A stretch of DNA of 64,000 bases from Helochares maculicollis (lineage: Eukaryota > Arthropoda > Insecta > Coleoptera > Hydrophilidae): the NCBI GenBank assembly GCA_033557835.1, contig JAWQRO010000001.1:1-64000 (forward strand). The letters run 5' to 3'. Positions 40,801-48,226 of this stretch are shown here, piece by piece; the first letter of the stretch is position 1; every line of letters starts with the position of its first letter. The notes under the pieces are model-generated. The model saw only the letters and a program-made list of their open reading frames with translations, did not search any database and was not told where the DNA came from. Made by a program: the position numbers and the translations under genes.

Positions 40801-43800
40801 ATTGCTTTAGTTACTATAAGATTTTGCAACTGTTGTACCCACAAATGTACACGTCCTAAAGTATTAAAAAAAATAATGGGTATAATTTCTTTTTGAAAAA
40901 CTCACACCTGTATGATATTCCGCATGTAATGTCTAGCTGAGGAACACCTTGCGGAACTGATGCCTATTTTCGAGCAACTTCGAGCCAAAGGAGAAGTCGG
41001 CAATGCGTTACCTATGCAAGTGGGCTCCACAACTTGCCCTACCGTTCACACCCACTCTTCATTCTATAACTACAGGGTAACAAATCACAGCGTAATTTAT
41101 ATTTCTATTGATGTTTCACGTTTTTTGGTTGGTGGTGGTTTGGTGTTGGTTTAATTACTTTTTAATTTTTTTATTTAGATTTTTTTATGTAGAATTAGCC
41201 GTTACAATATTTTGTATAAATATGTATATAGCTTAATCAAGTTGTTTCGATTGAATTTTTAAAACATTACTCTAATCCGTTTTGTTTTCTGCATTAAGCA
41301 GTAGCTCATTATTTTTTAATTAATTGAAGAGCAGCTGATTCTAATTGCTGTGCGACAAATCTGTCTGTTTTAAGTTCATATGATTGAAGTCCAAATAATT
41401 TCAAATATCGTAGCCGAAACTCGCAGATTTGTGTGATTACAAAATATTGTAATATAGCTTCTTAATAGGATCACTAGTTTGGTTAATTGGTATAAATAAA
41501 AGGCTTGACGCAAATGGCACAATCTTTTCAAAATTTCTTTCACAAATTAATCTCTTTCTAAAATGCACTTTTTTATAATTTCTGACGGGTTATCAAAATT
41601 CAAAAATGTTTACGAACAGTAAATTATATACAATGTCAATACAAGAAATACTACAACAGAATGAATACTCAATATCTTGTTTCACTTTAACTCTAAACAT
41701 AAAATTGAGTATTTCCATATTTTATTTTGATTGGGTTGTGTGCAGTTGCCATGATTGGACCAGAAAAAGATCATCATAAACTGTTGTACCTGTCCCAAGT
41801 ACCTATGGTATGTATTTGAAGAACGGTAACGTATTTAAACATAACTTTTAAATAGCTATATTATCAAACTAGTCGTTTAATAAACTATATTCATTGATAA
41901 ATATGCCTTAAAAACAAGAAAACCAAGATATATAGAATGGCCAGCAAAATTAAAAAATCGTACTATTTTTCGGAAAGCCAATCCTAATGTCAGCATACTT
42001 GGTGAGGCAGGTAAGATCGATGTCAGTGGTAAGTCGATAACTTAAGATGTAGGTACATTTTTACTTGTAGTTGTATTATTTAATTCTGTTGTTCAAGATG
42101 TGTTTTATTTATATTTTTAATTGCCTGTTCCATTTAATATAGGTAAAAAATTAGGCATCACGTTGTGCTATGTAAAGTTGAATTTAACAATGAATTCTCA
42201 CTTGTATTTTAATTCGACAAATTTAAAGTTGATTACAGCAACTGTAAAGTAAATTTGCCATTATATGTAGCTACAGAGATTTACTGTTTTTTTTTATATC
42301 AAATTGCTTTTCAAAAATTTCATTGATACCGAAAGCTTATTTTGTTTTTTCAACTTAAATGCAATATTTAAAAATTTTAAATTTGATTTCATATCTAGAA
42401 ATTACTTAAGTAAATTCAGTAGATTTGGTGAGAATGAAATGAAACTATTGAAGTAATTGCAGGTGTTGAGTCTCACAAGCAAATTTTTATACAGGTCAGG
42501 GAACGTACGGCAAGATCGATACCCATAACAGGCAGCTTACCTCGAAGCTCCAAATCCAACTTATCAGTTGGCACACCTGATTCACTGTCAGATACAGAAG
42601 GTCCTTCGATTAAAACTCCAAGGAAGGCGTCGTACCGATCAACCATAACTCCTGGTGGATCCAGATCAAATTCCCGACCAGCCTCAAGAACAGGCAGTCG
42701 ACCTGGAAGCAAACCTCCTTCTAGACATGGATCGAATTTATCTTTAGATAGTACAGGTATGTTCTACCTGACAATAATTAACTGCTTTCAGAATAATATA
42801 AATGATATAATATCTACATTATTCAAAACAATTGCACAAGAAGTTTAGAACGGAATTAAATCTCAAGTGTAAATATGTTTCGTCCCGCAGGATAAATTTT
42901 CTCGAACCATTGCTTACTTGAAATTGTTAGATGTATTTCCGTTTTAGATGACGGTACACCCTCAAGAATTCCGAGAAGAGCAGCCCCCGTTTCTGGGCGC
43001 ACAGCTACCAAAACTTCAGCGGCTAGAAAATTAAATGTTACCAATGGAACCTCAAGTTCCAGGCCAAGAACTCCTACAGGTCTCATATCGCCAGCTAGTC
43101 CAGCTGCTAGGTAAGTGTCGTGATTTTTTATGCAAATTTTGTAGGTCATTATCTTAATGGTAGATGGTAATTAAGTACTAAGTAATAATGCAACTGTTGA
43201 CACTTTTCGAACTAACGAATTGGATAGTTCACAGCATCTTACTTGGTCAAACAAGTTAATATCGTAACTTCACTAAGCTTAGTTAAAGTAGTGCGGTAGT
43301 GCGCATTTTGGTGTCATTTATCTTAAATGAATTAAGCTTAATGAAAGCATTAAAATTAACAAGTACTCTCTTTTAACTTAATTTTAATACTCAAGATAAT
43401 TTTTAATACTCTAATGATAATACTCCTGTTCTTCTAACATTACTAGATCATCTGGTATACCAAGAGCGTCAAGCATACCAACATTAACGTCATTATCTAC
43501 GCCAAGGTAAAATGACAGAATAGAATTTAATATGTAGTTGTTTTGTTTGGGAAGTATGGGAAATAACGGAATCAGTAAAGTAAAATTAGACGTTAATACT
43601 AGCAAATTTAAATTCTAATCAGAATTAATATAATTATTTAACCGGGCATACTGTACATATTACATGATGTATGTATATTAATTACTTAATAACGAACTTA
43701 GTTTTTAATTTTTTTACTTATTGATGCAATATTGTAGGCGAAAAAGTGACACACCAAAGACAACAAAAGCAAAATAAAGGATTAGCACGTTGTAGTTTTC

Positions 43801-46528
43801 TTCAGGTATATTCAATATATTCTATTTCTAATATTGTTTAACAAGTAAAGAAAAAGTAAATCTAACTTTTCGATGCATACCTAACTAAAACGAATATTTC
43901 TACACCAGTTTACAATTATAAAATACATTATATAATTGGATCTGGTAAATAATAACACTTTAACTCTCAAGTTTATTTTAAAGAAATATTGTAGATGACA
44001 TTATCACCTTCTTAGGCATTATTTTTTCTTTATAACATAAAAAATATAATCATTGGAATATATTACTGCGAAGCCCAATCTGGCAATTTATTTCGACAGA
44101 TCTGCTTAATTTGTTTTATCAATACAAATTAACATTGGTAGGTTGTAATTAAAGTTGCAGCTTTCGAATGCCAATCAAATCTCAACAATTAATAAGATGC
44201 AGGAAAATACAAAATCTATTAATAGATATATATTTTTATATAATTGTATTGCTTTTATACAAAACAAGTAAAAATGGATCACTCAAGGTGACTCCACTGT
44301 AAGACTTAACCCCACAAGTGTATTCTATAAAAATGTCCAAACAATTGCGAGGGACCTGGTATTTTTGTTTTTCTTCTTATTGTTCTATTAATATTATTTA
44401 ATATTTAGAATAGGCCATTGGTAGAATAGATTTCTAAATCTAAGCAGAAGTTGTGGCAGGGCCTTTTCATCCTCCTAATTCTTGTGAAATATGAACACAT
44501 TGAGGCAAGTTACATCTAAACAGTGCCTAAATATTTTTATAAAACATTTTGTAGACACCTGGTGTGTATAAATGAAGTATATTGGCCGCCAAGTCAATGC
44601 CTTCCATATGTAAATTATAATCCAACACTACTTTTGATTTTGCCACCATGAATCTGCCTTTTCATTTTACTAATTTTTACTGTTGTCGTAAATCATACTT
44701 GAATAAATACCCATATTGAATATAACCTGTTTAGCTAAGTCAGTGTTAAATACAGTAATTATTTAAAAGAAGCATCAAAATATGCCTGCTCAGTACCACC
44801 TCTACCACAATGTTGTGCACTCTACCACTCTTGGGAAGAGGGGTATCTGCTGTAGACAAGGCCAAGTTTTTAGTTTTAATTTAAGATTCTGTTTAACAGA
44901 AAAAAGTCCTTGTTGTTAGTAAGTTGTTTAACAGGGAACAAGTCCCTTATATTATATAGTTCATTACAATTTATGTAATGACTTTTATTGTTGGTTCCTT
45001 AATTCCATTAATTATTATCATGTGTATAAGTAGTACACAGGGATTTTATGAATACAACAATGCCATTGGTCATTACACTGGCAGAGCACCTATGATTATA
45101 TAATAAATAAATGAAGTTCAATGAATGGGGGCAAATAACGCAATCGAAAATTTTATTTTACTGATTCCCATAGTAGCTGTTTTCATAAAGAAAAATTGTT
45201 CAAATGTTTCTGTCTATATTCTAATGTGCTTGGTACGGGACAGGTCACGTATTCCTGTCTATAAGGGTGGTGTTGGCGACATGGAGCCGGAATCACCCTC
45301 CACTTCAAGCTCTTGTTCTGTCTCGTTTTCTTCTGGGTAATTAACTTTTCTAGCATGCAAAAATCTTTTTAATTACAACTTTCTTGTCTTTAATTTTTCA
45401 ATAATACCATTCCTTTGTTTGTCAAAATTCTTTACATGGAATTTCATGAACAAAAACACAAAAAAACCAAATAACATTCATGTTTTTATTTTCAATTTGT
45501 TTTATACCACTTTTTCACTAACTGTCATATTTTTCTGTGTGTTACTACTAACCAGTTCCAAATCCTCTGCTAGTAAATCGAAAATACCAGTTTTTACTAG
45601 GTAAATTTATGCAAAGTAAACAAAAATGCATGTGTATATATGTATAGTAAAACTATATTTTATTAGTTCTCTTGGTCAACCAAGAAAATCTATATTTATT
45701 TTGTAGATATAACCTTAGATTTTAGCACCCTTCAAACTATTAGAAGCTAGTTTTAATTAGTTTGCATACTGATCCTTTTATTTAAAAAGATCCGTTACTG
45801 AGAAAGACTTCTTCGATCCTTTACAAAAACCTTACTTGGAATGATCACCTATTTTTGAAAAAATTAGGCTTCCCCGCACTGTAGACTTATTTTATTATAT
45901 TATCTAGCATGAAGAACTATTTCTTAATACAAATGCAGTGTATATGCCTGGTTTATATTTAAAAATTAATTATCTGTTTTGTAAAGCTTGTTTACTCATT
46001 GCTTGCATTGTGGTGGATGATATTGATCGTTACTTGTAACAAAGACTAACTAGCATGTATGTGTGTTTTAATCAGGCCTGCCAGCAAGACAAGACATGCC
46101 TCAACTTCTAACGCTCCTCAACTAAGGACTGCATCTAGGTAATTTAACCAAATAAAATACGTATACGTGATTTTTGCCTGTAGCTTTAGCTATTGATATC
46201 CTAATTTTGATTTTGTGTTAATTTGAAGATTAAAAACATTATTTGTAAAAAATTAGTGTATAGTAATAAATTAAAAATAAAATTTATATAACCAATCAAA
46301 ATTATCCGCATGCTGTAATTGTCTTCGCTTGTTAAATAAAACACAATAACGTTTATTGAAATGTGGTCTTTTAGGACCCGAACACCATCTGGATCCAACA
46401 CACCAGTTCCACCTGGTGTCCAAACAGCCAGTTCTAGACTGCTGCGAAAGCCGTCAGGAGCTTCAGACGCACACTCAGCTCAAACAAAGAGAACTACAAC
46501 CACACCTAAGGAACCTTTTCGACTTTAA
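1341..46528 (+). CDS. shot: short stop spectraplakin (MACF1/dystonin homologue), C-terminal two thirds, multi-exon
   Basis: Spectraplakins are giant cytoskeletal linkers joining actin, microtubules and membrane junctions. Main exons: 1341-1391, 6434-6549, 6886-16429, 19347-19916, 20468-27403, 27462-27616, 28813-29489, 29737-31420, 31974-32042, 32693-32734, 33574-33651, 34266-34549, 35230-35459, 35523-35640, 39254-39411, 42495-42756, 42948-43110, 43447-43506, 45244-45336, 45556-45600, 46076-46138, 46375-46528. Every junction has GT-AG sites and matching phase, and the sum (21552 nt) is one open frame of 7183 residues plus stop. Domain order is plakin repeats, spectrin repeats, EF-hand pair, GAS2, SxIP-bearing tail, which is diagnostic of the family. 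Calponin-homology and plakin domains are absent and presumably lie left of the window. Alternative exons are listed separately. The family assignment is firm; the exon combination of any one transcript is inferred. Confidence 0.95.
3157..4543 (+). mobile_element. Defective mariner element with both terminal inverted repeats
   Basis: The left end CTGGGCTGTTCAATAAGT (3157) and the inverted right end (4543) share the core TTGTTCAATAAGT/CTGTTCAATAAGT, and both ends abut TA, the mariner target duplication (TA at 3155-3156 and 4544-4545). The 1387-bp length is typical of a full mariner. The interior encodes mariner transposase fragments in the plus direction. It lies in an intron of shot in the same orientation as the gene. 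Confidence 0.92.
3333..4440 (+). pseudogene. Broken mariner transposase
   Basis: Fragments in different frames match mariner transposase: an N-terminal helix-turn-helix stretch containing [19 protein letters not shown] (about 3343-3400), a [11 protein letters not shown] segment equivalent to the first catalytic Asp block (about 3765), then HQDNA (about 4226) and YSPDLAPSD (about 4313). The last two catalytic Asp residues are separated by 34 residues, the D34D spacing of mariner. Frameshifts and stop codons interrupt the frame, and the middle third is duplicated (3732-3900 resembles 3922-4090). The element cannot make active transposase. Confidence 0.9.
5659..5775 (+). repeat. Diverged dispersed repeat, copy 2
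   Basis: Direct-orientation partner of 264-380, with substitutions and short indels throughout. The two copies lie 5.4 kb apart, one before the alternative first exon and one about 0.66 kb before the exon at 6434. Confidence 0.7.
6434..6549 (+). CDS. shot: shot exon leading into the plakin-repeat block
   Basis: The acceptor follows TTGCTTTACAG and the donor is GTAAGT at 6550. The frame starts at phase 0 with [12 protein letters not shown], runs through a Ser/Thr-rich stretch ([11 protein letters not shown]) and ends with two bases of a codon completed by the next exon. No domain is recognised. The exon enters at phase 0 and leaves at phase 2 while the next enters at 2 and leaves at 0, so the two can be included or skipped only as a pair. 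Confidence 0.8.
6886..16429 (+). CDS. shot: shot giant plakin-repeat exon (9.5 kb)
   Basis: A single exon of 9544 nt (acceptor CCCTAACAG, donor GTAAGT at 16430) encodes about 3180 residues of tandem plakin (plectin) repeats. The unit is about 38 residues with the pattern GxIDPxTGK...DPxTGExxTLxEAxxxGLI, for example at 13200-13300 and 14350-14450. The block is split by Thr/Ser-rich linkers (about 8750-8970 and 11890-12000) and an acidic linker near 12230. Plakin repeats bind intermediate filaments in vertebrates; insects lack cytoplasmic intermediate filaments, so the partner here is unknown. Internal ATGs such as 7028 are not starts, since the frame is open back to the acceptor. An Ala/Gly-rich hydrophobic patch lies at 11744-11825. 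Confidence 0.97.
16430..19346 (+). other. Shot intron between plakin repeats and rod
   Basis: This 2.9-kb intron holds no supported exon. Read-through from the previous exon stays open for 13 codons (hydrophobic, [13 protein letters not shown]), stops at 16469-16471 and meets AATAAA at 16475-16480. An inverted repeat lies at 18055-18325. Confidence 0.6.
18055..18325. repeat. Intronic inverted repeat (two 33-34-bp arms)
   Basis: The arm at 18055-18087 (CAGTTTTTGAGATATG followed by an AT-rich run) is inverted at 18292-18325 with a few mismatches and one indel, enclosing about 200 bp. It may be the core of a decayed foldback or miniature element. Outer ends and target duplications are not recognisable. 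Confidence 0.65.
19347..19916 (+). CDS. shot: shot spectrin-repeat rod, exon 1 of the rod
   Basis: 190 codons, phase 0 to 0, with acceptor AAATTGCAG and donor GTAAGT. The sequence is coiled helical, with spectrin-repeat landmarks such as [12 protein letters not shown] and [12 protein letters not shown], where a Trp follows a hydrophobic heptad position. Because it enters and leaves at phase 0, it can join the plakin-repeat exon or, if that is skipped, an upstream phase-0 exon. Confidence 0.95.
19917..20467 (+). other. Shot intron (551 nt)
   Basis: AT-rich with no coding signal or repeat noticed; it ends with a TTTACAG acceptor. Confidence 0.6.
20468..27403 (+). CDS. shot: shot spectrin-repeat rod, large exon (6.9 kb)
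   Basis: 2312 codons, phase 0 to 0, from EYLNVLNEF to FHETLQ. About 20 triple-helical spectrin repeats of roughly 106-110 residues follow each other; the recurrent helix-A Trp motif is visible as [41 protein letters not shown] and [11 protein letters not shown] Ser/Pro/Arg-rich insert at 21862-22050 breaks the helical pattern. The rod is a flexible spacer between N-terminal junction or actin binding and C-terminal microtubule binding. The exact repeat number was not counted; length is the only guide. Confidence 0.97.
21862..22050 (+). other. shot: Ser/Pro/Arg-rich insert inside the rod
   Basis: About 63 in-frame residues are dominated by S, P, R, T and G, with repeated SP, SPT and RRSS motifs ([36 protein letters not shown]). 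Helical spectrin repeats flank it. The motif RxxSQDG occurs twice, suggesting a small internal duplication. It is probably disordered and phosphorylatable by proline-directed kinases (inferred). Confidence 0.85.
27462..27616 (+). CDS. shot: shot rod exon (155 nt)
   Basis: Follows a 58-nt intron. Phase 0 to 2, from [13 protein letters not shown] to VEALN plus AG, with a GTCAGT donor. It continues the spectrin repeat interrupted at 27403. Confidence 0.93.
27617..28812 (+). other. Shot intron with a possible 12-nt microexon
   Basis: A 1.2-kb T-rich intron. A very strong pyrimidine tract and CAG acceptor at 27998-28000 are followed by GAGTCTCATAAG and a GCAAGA donor-like sequence, outlining a frame-neutral 12-nt exon at 28001-28012. 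No other coding signal is seen. Confidence 0.4.
28813..29489 (+). CDS. shot: shot rod exon (677 nt)
   Basis: Enters at phase 2 (AG+G gives Arg) and leaves at phase 1. It encodes about two spectrin repeats with Trp landmarks [13 protein letters not shown] and [12 protein letters not shown]. The acceptor is AATTTTAG and the donor GTAAGT. Confidence 0.95.
29737..31420 (+). CDS. shot: shot rod, last spectrin-repeat exon
   Basis: 1684 nt, entering at phase 1 (GS NAASNLQ) and leaving at phase 2 after GKTP. It encodes about five spectrin repeats ([56 protein letters not shown]) and a basic end ([10 protein letters not shown]). Reading through the GTAAGT donor at 31421 meets TAA at once, so an unspliced message would end here. 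Confidence 0.96.
31421..31973 (+). other. Shot intron (553 nt)
   Basis: AT-rich; nothing beyond splice signals was noticed. Confidence 0.6.
31974..32042 (+). CDS. shot: shot linker exon a (69 nt, frame-neutral)
   Basis: Phase 2 to 2, encoding [20 protein letters not shown] then RKQ. The acceptor is CACACCAG and the donor GTATGT. A polar linker between rod and EF-hands; as a multiple of 3 it can be skipped without a frameshift. Confidence 0.85.
32693..32734 (+). CDS. shot: shot linker exon b (42 nt, frame-neutral)
   Basis: Phase 2 to 2, encoding [14 protein letters not shown], with acceptor TTGTTTTATAG and donor GTTAGC. It is small enough to be missed by gene finders. Support comes from a strong acceptor, phase match on both sides and a Ser/Arg-rich composition like its neighbours. 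Confidence 0.75.
33574..33651 (+). CDS. shot: shot linker exon c (78 nt, frame-neutral)
   Basis: Phase 2 to 2, encoding [19 protein letters not shown] and PRFTPAG. The acceptor is TTGTCAACAG and the donor GTTAGA. It contains two SP sites, resembling the Ser/Arg linkers before the EF-hands in other spectraplakins. Confidence 0.85.
34266..34549 (+). CDS. shot: shot exon with the first EF-hand
   Basis: Phase 2 to 1. It begins [19 protein letters not shown], the conserved helix before the EF-hands, then [18 protein letters not shown] and an EF loop [12 protein letters not shown] with acidic or Asn ligands at 1, 3, 5 and 12 and Gly at 6. It should bind calcium and helps the neighbouring GAS2 domain regulate microtubule binding (family knowledge). 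Confidence 0.97.
34550..35229 (+). other. Shot intron (680 nt)
   Basis: AT-rich; no further structure seen. Confidence 0.6.
35230..35459 (+). CDS. shot: shot exon with the second EF-hand and start of the GAS2 domain
   Basis: Phase 1 to 0. The second EF loop [12 protein letters not shown] has Asp at 1, Asn at 3 and Glu at 12, but Arg at position 5, so calcium binding may be weak. The GAS2 domain starts with [18 protein letters not shown]. Confidence 0.97.
35523..35640 (+). CDS. shot: shot exon completing the GAS2 (GAR) microtubule-binding domain
   Basis: Phase 0 to 1. It encodes [19 protein letters not shown] and the GAS2 signature [20 protein letters not shown]. The previous intron is only 63 nt. 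This domain binds and stabilises the microtubule lattice in the family. Confidence 0.97.
35641..36916 (+). other. Shot intron (about 1.3 kb)
   Basis: AT-rich intron; no other exon or repeat noticed. Confidence 0.55.
36917..36973 (+). CDS. shot: shot candidate cassette exon after GAS2 (57 nt)
   Basis: Between an AG at 36915-36916 and a strong GTAAGC donor at 36974 lies an open 57-nt segment, phase 1 to 1, encoding [19 protein letters not shown]. An AG 9 nt earlier (36906-36907) would give a 66-nt version, also frame-neutral. A pyrimidine-rich run precedes it. The Pro-rich peptide would insert between DPCR and the tail. No homologue is recalled; the evidence is open frame, phase and splice sites. 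Confidence 0.6.
37067..37207. repeat. Minisatellite, 21-22-bp unit, about six copies
   Basis: Degenerate tandem units of the form TGTGATAGCCGTGAAAAAATC drift along the array to TATGACTGCCATGGAAAAAATG. The array starts abruptly after an A-rich run. Confidence 0.85.
37771..37828. repeat. (TA)29 microsatellite
   Basis: 58 bp of uninterrupted TA dinucleotides, flanked by further AT-rich sequence. Likely length-polymorphic. Confidence 0.97.
39254..39411 (+). CDS. shot: shot tail exon T1 (alternative, phase 1 to 0)
   Basis: 158 nt joined to the GAS2 exon gives [19 protein letters not shown], the usual spectraplakin continuation, then a Ser/Thr-rich tail ([18 protein letters not shown]) ending GPITK. 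The acceptor is GCACATAG and the donor GTATTG. It is the most likely default of three alternative exons with the same entry and exit phases. Confidence 0.9.
39412..40936 (+). other. Shot intron (1.5 kb)
   Basis: No supported exon. A 363-nt plus-strand open stretch at 40497-40859 has no recognisable domain and non-coding composition; I regard it as chance. Confidence 0.5.
40937..41076 (+). CDS. shot: shot tail exon T2 (alternative, phase 1 to 0)
   Basis: 140 nt after TCTAG, donor GTAACA at 41077. Joined to the GAS2 exon it reads [20 protein letters not shown], then a Cys/His/Thr segment ending HSSFYNYR. An alternative AG 5 nt downstream would start the exon at GAA in phase 0, allowing it to follow exon T1 in frame. 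The helical, charged start looks like real protein. Confidence 0.75.
41077..41745 (+). other. Shot intron (669 nt)
   Basis: AT-rich; nothing further noticed. Confidence 0.55.
41746..41807 (+). CDS. shot: shot tail exon T3 (candidate alternative, phase 1 to 0)
   Basis: 62 nt between TGTGTGCAG and a GTATGT donor. Only the phase-1 entry is open: [21 protein letters not shown]. It leaves at phase 0, like T1 and T2, and so can replace them. Other entry phases meet a stop within the exon. Support is splice sites and phase only. Confidence 0.55.
41808..42494 (+). other. Shot intron (687 nt)
   Basis: Contains an 18-nt open segment at 42011-42028 between GGCAG and GTAAGT, with a poor pyrimidine tract; not accepted as an exon. 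Confidence 0.5.
42495..42756 (+). CDS. shot: shot tail exon, Ser/Arg/Pro-rich
   Basis: 262 nt, phase 0 to 1. It begins [20 protein letters not shown] and continues with GSR repeats ([20 protein letters not shown]). The basic, disordered tail is typical of the spectraplakin C-terminus, which binds microtubules electrostatically. Confidence 0.95.
42948..43110 (+). CDS. shot: shot tail exon with SxIP motif SRIP
   Basis: 163 nt, phase 1 to 2. It encodes [20 protein letters not shown] and more Ser/Pro/Arg-rich residues. TPSRIPRR is a textbook EB1-binding SxIP motif in basic context. Confidence 0.95.
43447..43506 (+). CDS. shot: shot tail cassette exon with two SxIP motifs (60 nt)
   Basis: Phase 2 to 2, encoding [20 protein letters not shown]. 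It contains SGIP and SSIP. Multiple of 3 with acceptor ATTACTAG and donor GTAAAA. Confidence 0.85.
43738..43777 (+). CDS. shot: shot alternative terminal exon (short C-terminus)
   Basis: After ATATTGTAG, entry phase 2 gives [13 protein letters not shown] and then TAA at 43775-43777, a basic ending. It would be the last exon of a shorter isoform lacking the exons at 45244-46528. The following 1.4 kb has AATAAA-type signals near 44703 and 45100. Confidence 0.7.
43778..45243 (+). other. 3' UTR of the short shot isoform / intron of the long isoform
   Basis: No coding signal. AATAAA-like signals near 44703 (GAATAAATACC) and 45100 could end the short isoform. Confidence 0.5.
45244..45336 (+). CDS. 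shot: shot tail cassette exon with SRIP (93 nt)
   Basis: Phase 2 to 2, encoding [20 protein letters not shown] and a Ser-rich end ([12 protein letters not shown]). Acceptor GGGACAG, donor GTAATT. The acidic DMEPE patch is unlike the basic neighbours. Confidence 0.88.
45556..45600 (+). CDS. shot: shot tail cassette exon with SKIP (45 nt)
   Basis: Phase 2 to 2, encoding [14 protein letters not shown] plus a split Arg. The SKIPVF motif parallels SRIPVY of the preceding exon, suggesting duplication of an exon module. Confidence 0.8.
46076..46138 (+). CDS. shot: shot tail cassette exon (63 nt)
   Basis: Phase 2 to 2, encoding [20 protein letters not shown]. Basic and Ser-rich, without an SxIP motif. 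Acceptor TTTTAATCAG, donor GTAATT. Confidence 0.85.
46375..46528 (+). CDS. shot: shot terminal exon (long C-terminus)
   Basis: Entry phase 2: [20 protein letters not shown], then [16 protein letters not shown] and a [11 protein letters not shown] end, TAA at 46526-46528. The Ser/Thr/Pro/Arg-rich composition continues the tail. Confidence 0.92.
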
Positions 46529-47260
46529 ACTAGATAGAATTTAGGAACTAACTTATTCCATTTCTAATAACTGACTGACTTTAGCTTAAAGCATTTGTTC
46601 TATATTATATATACATATTATATAAATTGTGGATATTTTTATATTTAAATACGAATATTGGTTTTATACTATTGCTAAGCAAAATTCGCCAGTTTTGTTT
46701 TGCAAAAGTCTCAACCATGCTTGTTGTCTAATGTTTAAGATATTTTTGCGACAAATTTTCATTACCATCTTCTTTTTTTCGTTAATTATTTTTGAAGATC
46801 ATGTTGGAACATACGTAAATTTTTATTAGTTGCCATATTGCAAAATCGAACTTTGACCAGAATTAATGGTTTCTGTAAGAATTTTATTTATGTTTATATA
46901 TGTGATCAAGCTTCGATTTTGTTTTACAGATGAAACTGTGAAAATTGGCTTTAAGGGGACCATTTTTTTAATTTTCAATACAATTTACTAATATCTAATT
47001 TTTCATATACCCACTTATGTTATGATATTAATACATTACCTTAGTTTTTTATACTTTGTAAATGAAACTTTTTTTCAACAACCGTTAAAATATACTGAAG
47101 GCAGGACTCCTCCTGCAACATTACCATTTAAAATGACTTATCTTTTATAAATCGCCAGTTATAAAGGATACGCCGTTTAGTCATACAATCCTAGTATTTT
47201 AAAATGCTTGTATTATTTAACTATAATTGTTATTTAATAAACTAAATTTTATTAATAGTT
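46529..47260 (+). other. shot: shot 3' UTR
   Basis: AT-rich, non-coding on both strands, ending shortly after AATAAA at 47236-47241, inside which the long isoform probably terminates. Confidence 0.6.
47236..47241 (+). terminator. shot: Candidate poly(A) signal of shot
   Basis: AATAAA followed by T-rich sequence, about 0.7 kb after the stop; several non-canonical signals occur earlier. Confidence 0.5.
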
Positions 47261-47926
47261 TTTTTACTCATTTTCAAATCTAAAGATATATCCATATCCA
47301 CACTAGCTAGTTTGATCTAATGAGTACGGATTCAACTTAAATCTGAGAAAACATTGCATGCAAATTATATACAAGACCAGTTACATTCTTTGTGCCGAAA
47401 GTAGGGTAAGTTTAAACGAAAAATTGAAAACTTTTTGTTGATTTTATATAAGATTAAATTAAATCTTACCTAGGTAACAAGTCGACTAAACTGGAGGAAT
47501 GTTTTAAGGCAATGAATGTAAAAGTTTTAAAATGTTTTGCACGAAAAGTTAATAATATACGAATGAAAAGTATAATGTTATACAGATAGTCACCTGTTTG
47601 AGACAGTTCTTGTGGAATTTAGTAATTCTTTCCAAATTTCTTCAAAATGAAACACTAATTATAAAGATTATAAACAAGAATTTAAATGGATAAATTATCA
47701 AGCATTTAACGTTCTTTAATTTACTTGTTTAATTTTTTTGTTACGGAGACTCTCTTGGATCCATATGCCAATATGAAATTCTGTTGAGAAGACTAAGTTT
47801 ACTATAGAGGCTATAGAGTTCTATTGTTTTTGAACTGTCAGCTTGTGTAAACATAACCTATACCAGGGGCAATTTTTTTTACATAGAGTAGAGAATCACG
47901 GGCAAGGTGGATGTGGATATTGTAGC
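47261..47926. other. Intergenic sequence between shot and the inverted-repeat element
   Basis: AT-rich; no coding signal, RNA gene or repeat recognised. Confidence 0.6.
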
Positions 47927-48226
47927 CGAGCCCGTCCAACTCCATAGAAATGACTGTCTACTTTCTGAGGGGAATTTCAATCTGGGGGGAAAAAAGAAAG
48001 AAACAAACAATGAATCATTCCCTACATGGAAGTGAGATCGCCGCTAAATATCGCAAAAAATTTTTATTACCCATCCACATCTAGCTTTCCTTATGAGTGG
48101 GATACCCTTGATTGTAGCAAAAAAACTGTGGGAGTAACTAATTTTTTGTTTCATTTTCCTTTCCCTCCCAAATGAAATTCCTCCTCAAAAGTGGGACAAA
48201 ATTTCCTATGGAGTTGGACGGGCTCG
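47927..48226. mobile_element. Miniature inverted-repeat element, 300 bp with about 80-bp arms
   Basis: The left arm from 47927 (CGAGCCCGTCCAACTCCATAG) is inverted at the right arm ending 48226. The outermost 21 bp are identical and similarity continues for about 80 bp (GGAATTTCA and the purine-rich run match). There is no coding capacity, so it is non-autonomous. ATCACGGG follows the right end (48227-48234) and also occurs 24 bp before the left arm (47895-47902), a possible 8-bp target duplication if the true left end is at 47903. Class not assigned. Confidence 0.85.

Noticed and set aside
40497..40859. 120-residue plus-strand ORF in a shot intron
   Set aside because: No motif, AT-driven Phe/Leu/Lys/Ser composition, no matching splice phase.
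42011..42028. 18-nt microexon (VRSMSV) between GGCAG and GTAAGT in the shot tail
   Set aside because: Phase 0 to 0 fits and the donor is good, but the pyrimidine tract is poor and the peptide has no parallel; more likely a decoy.
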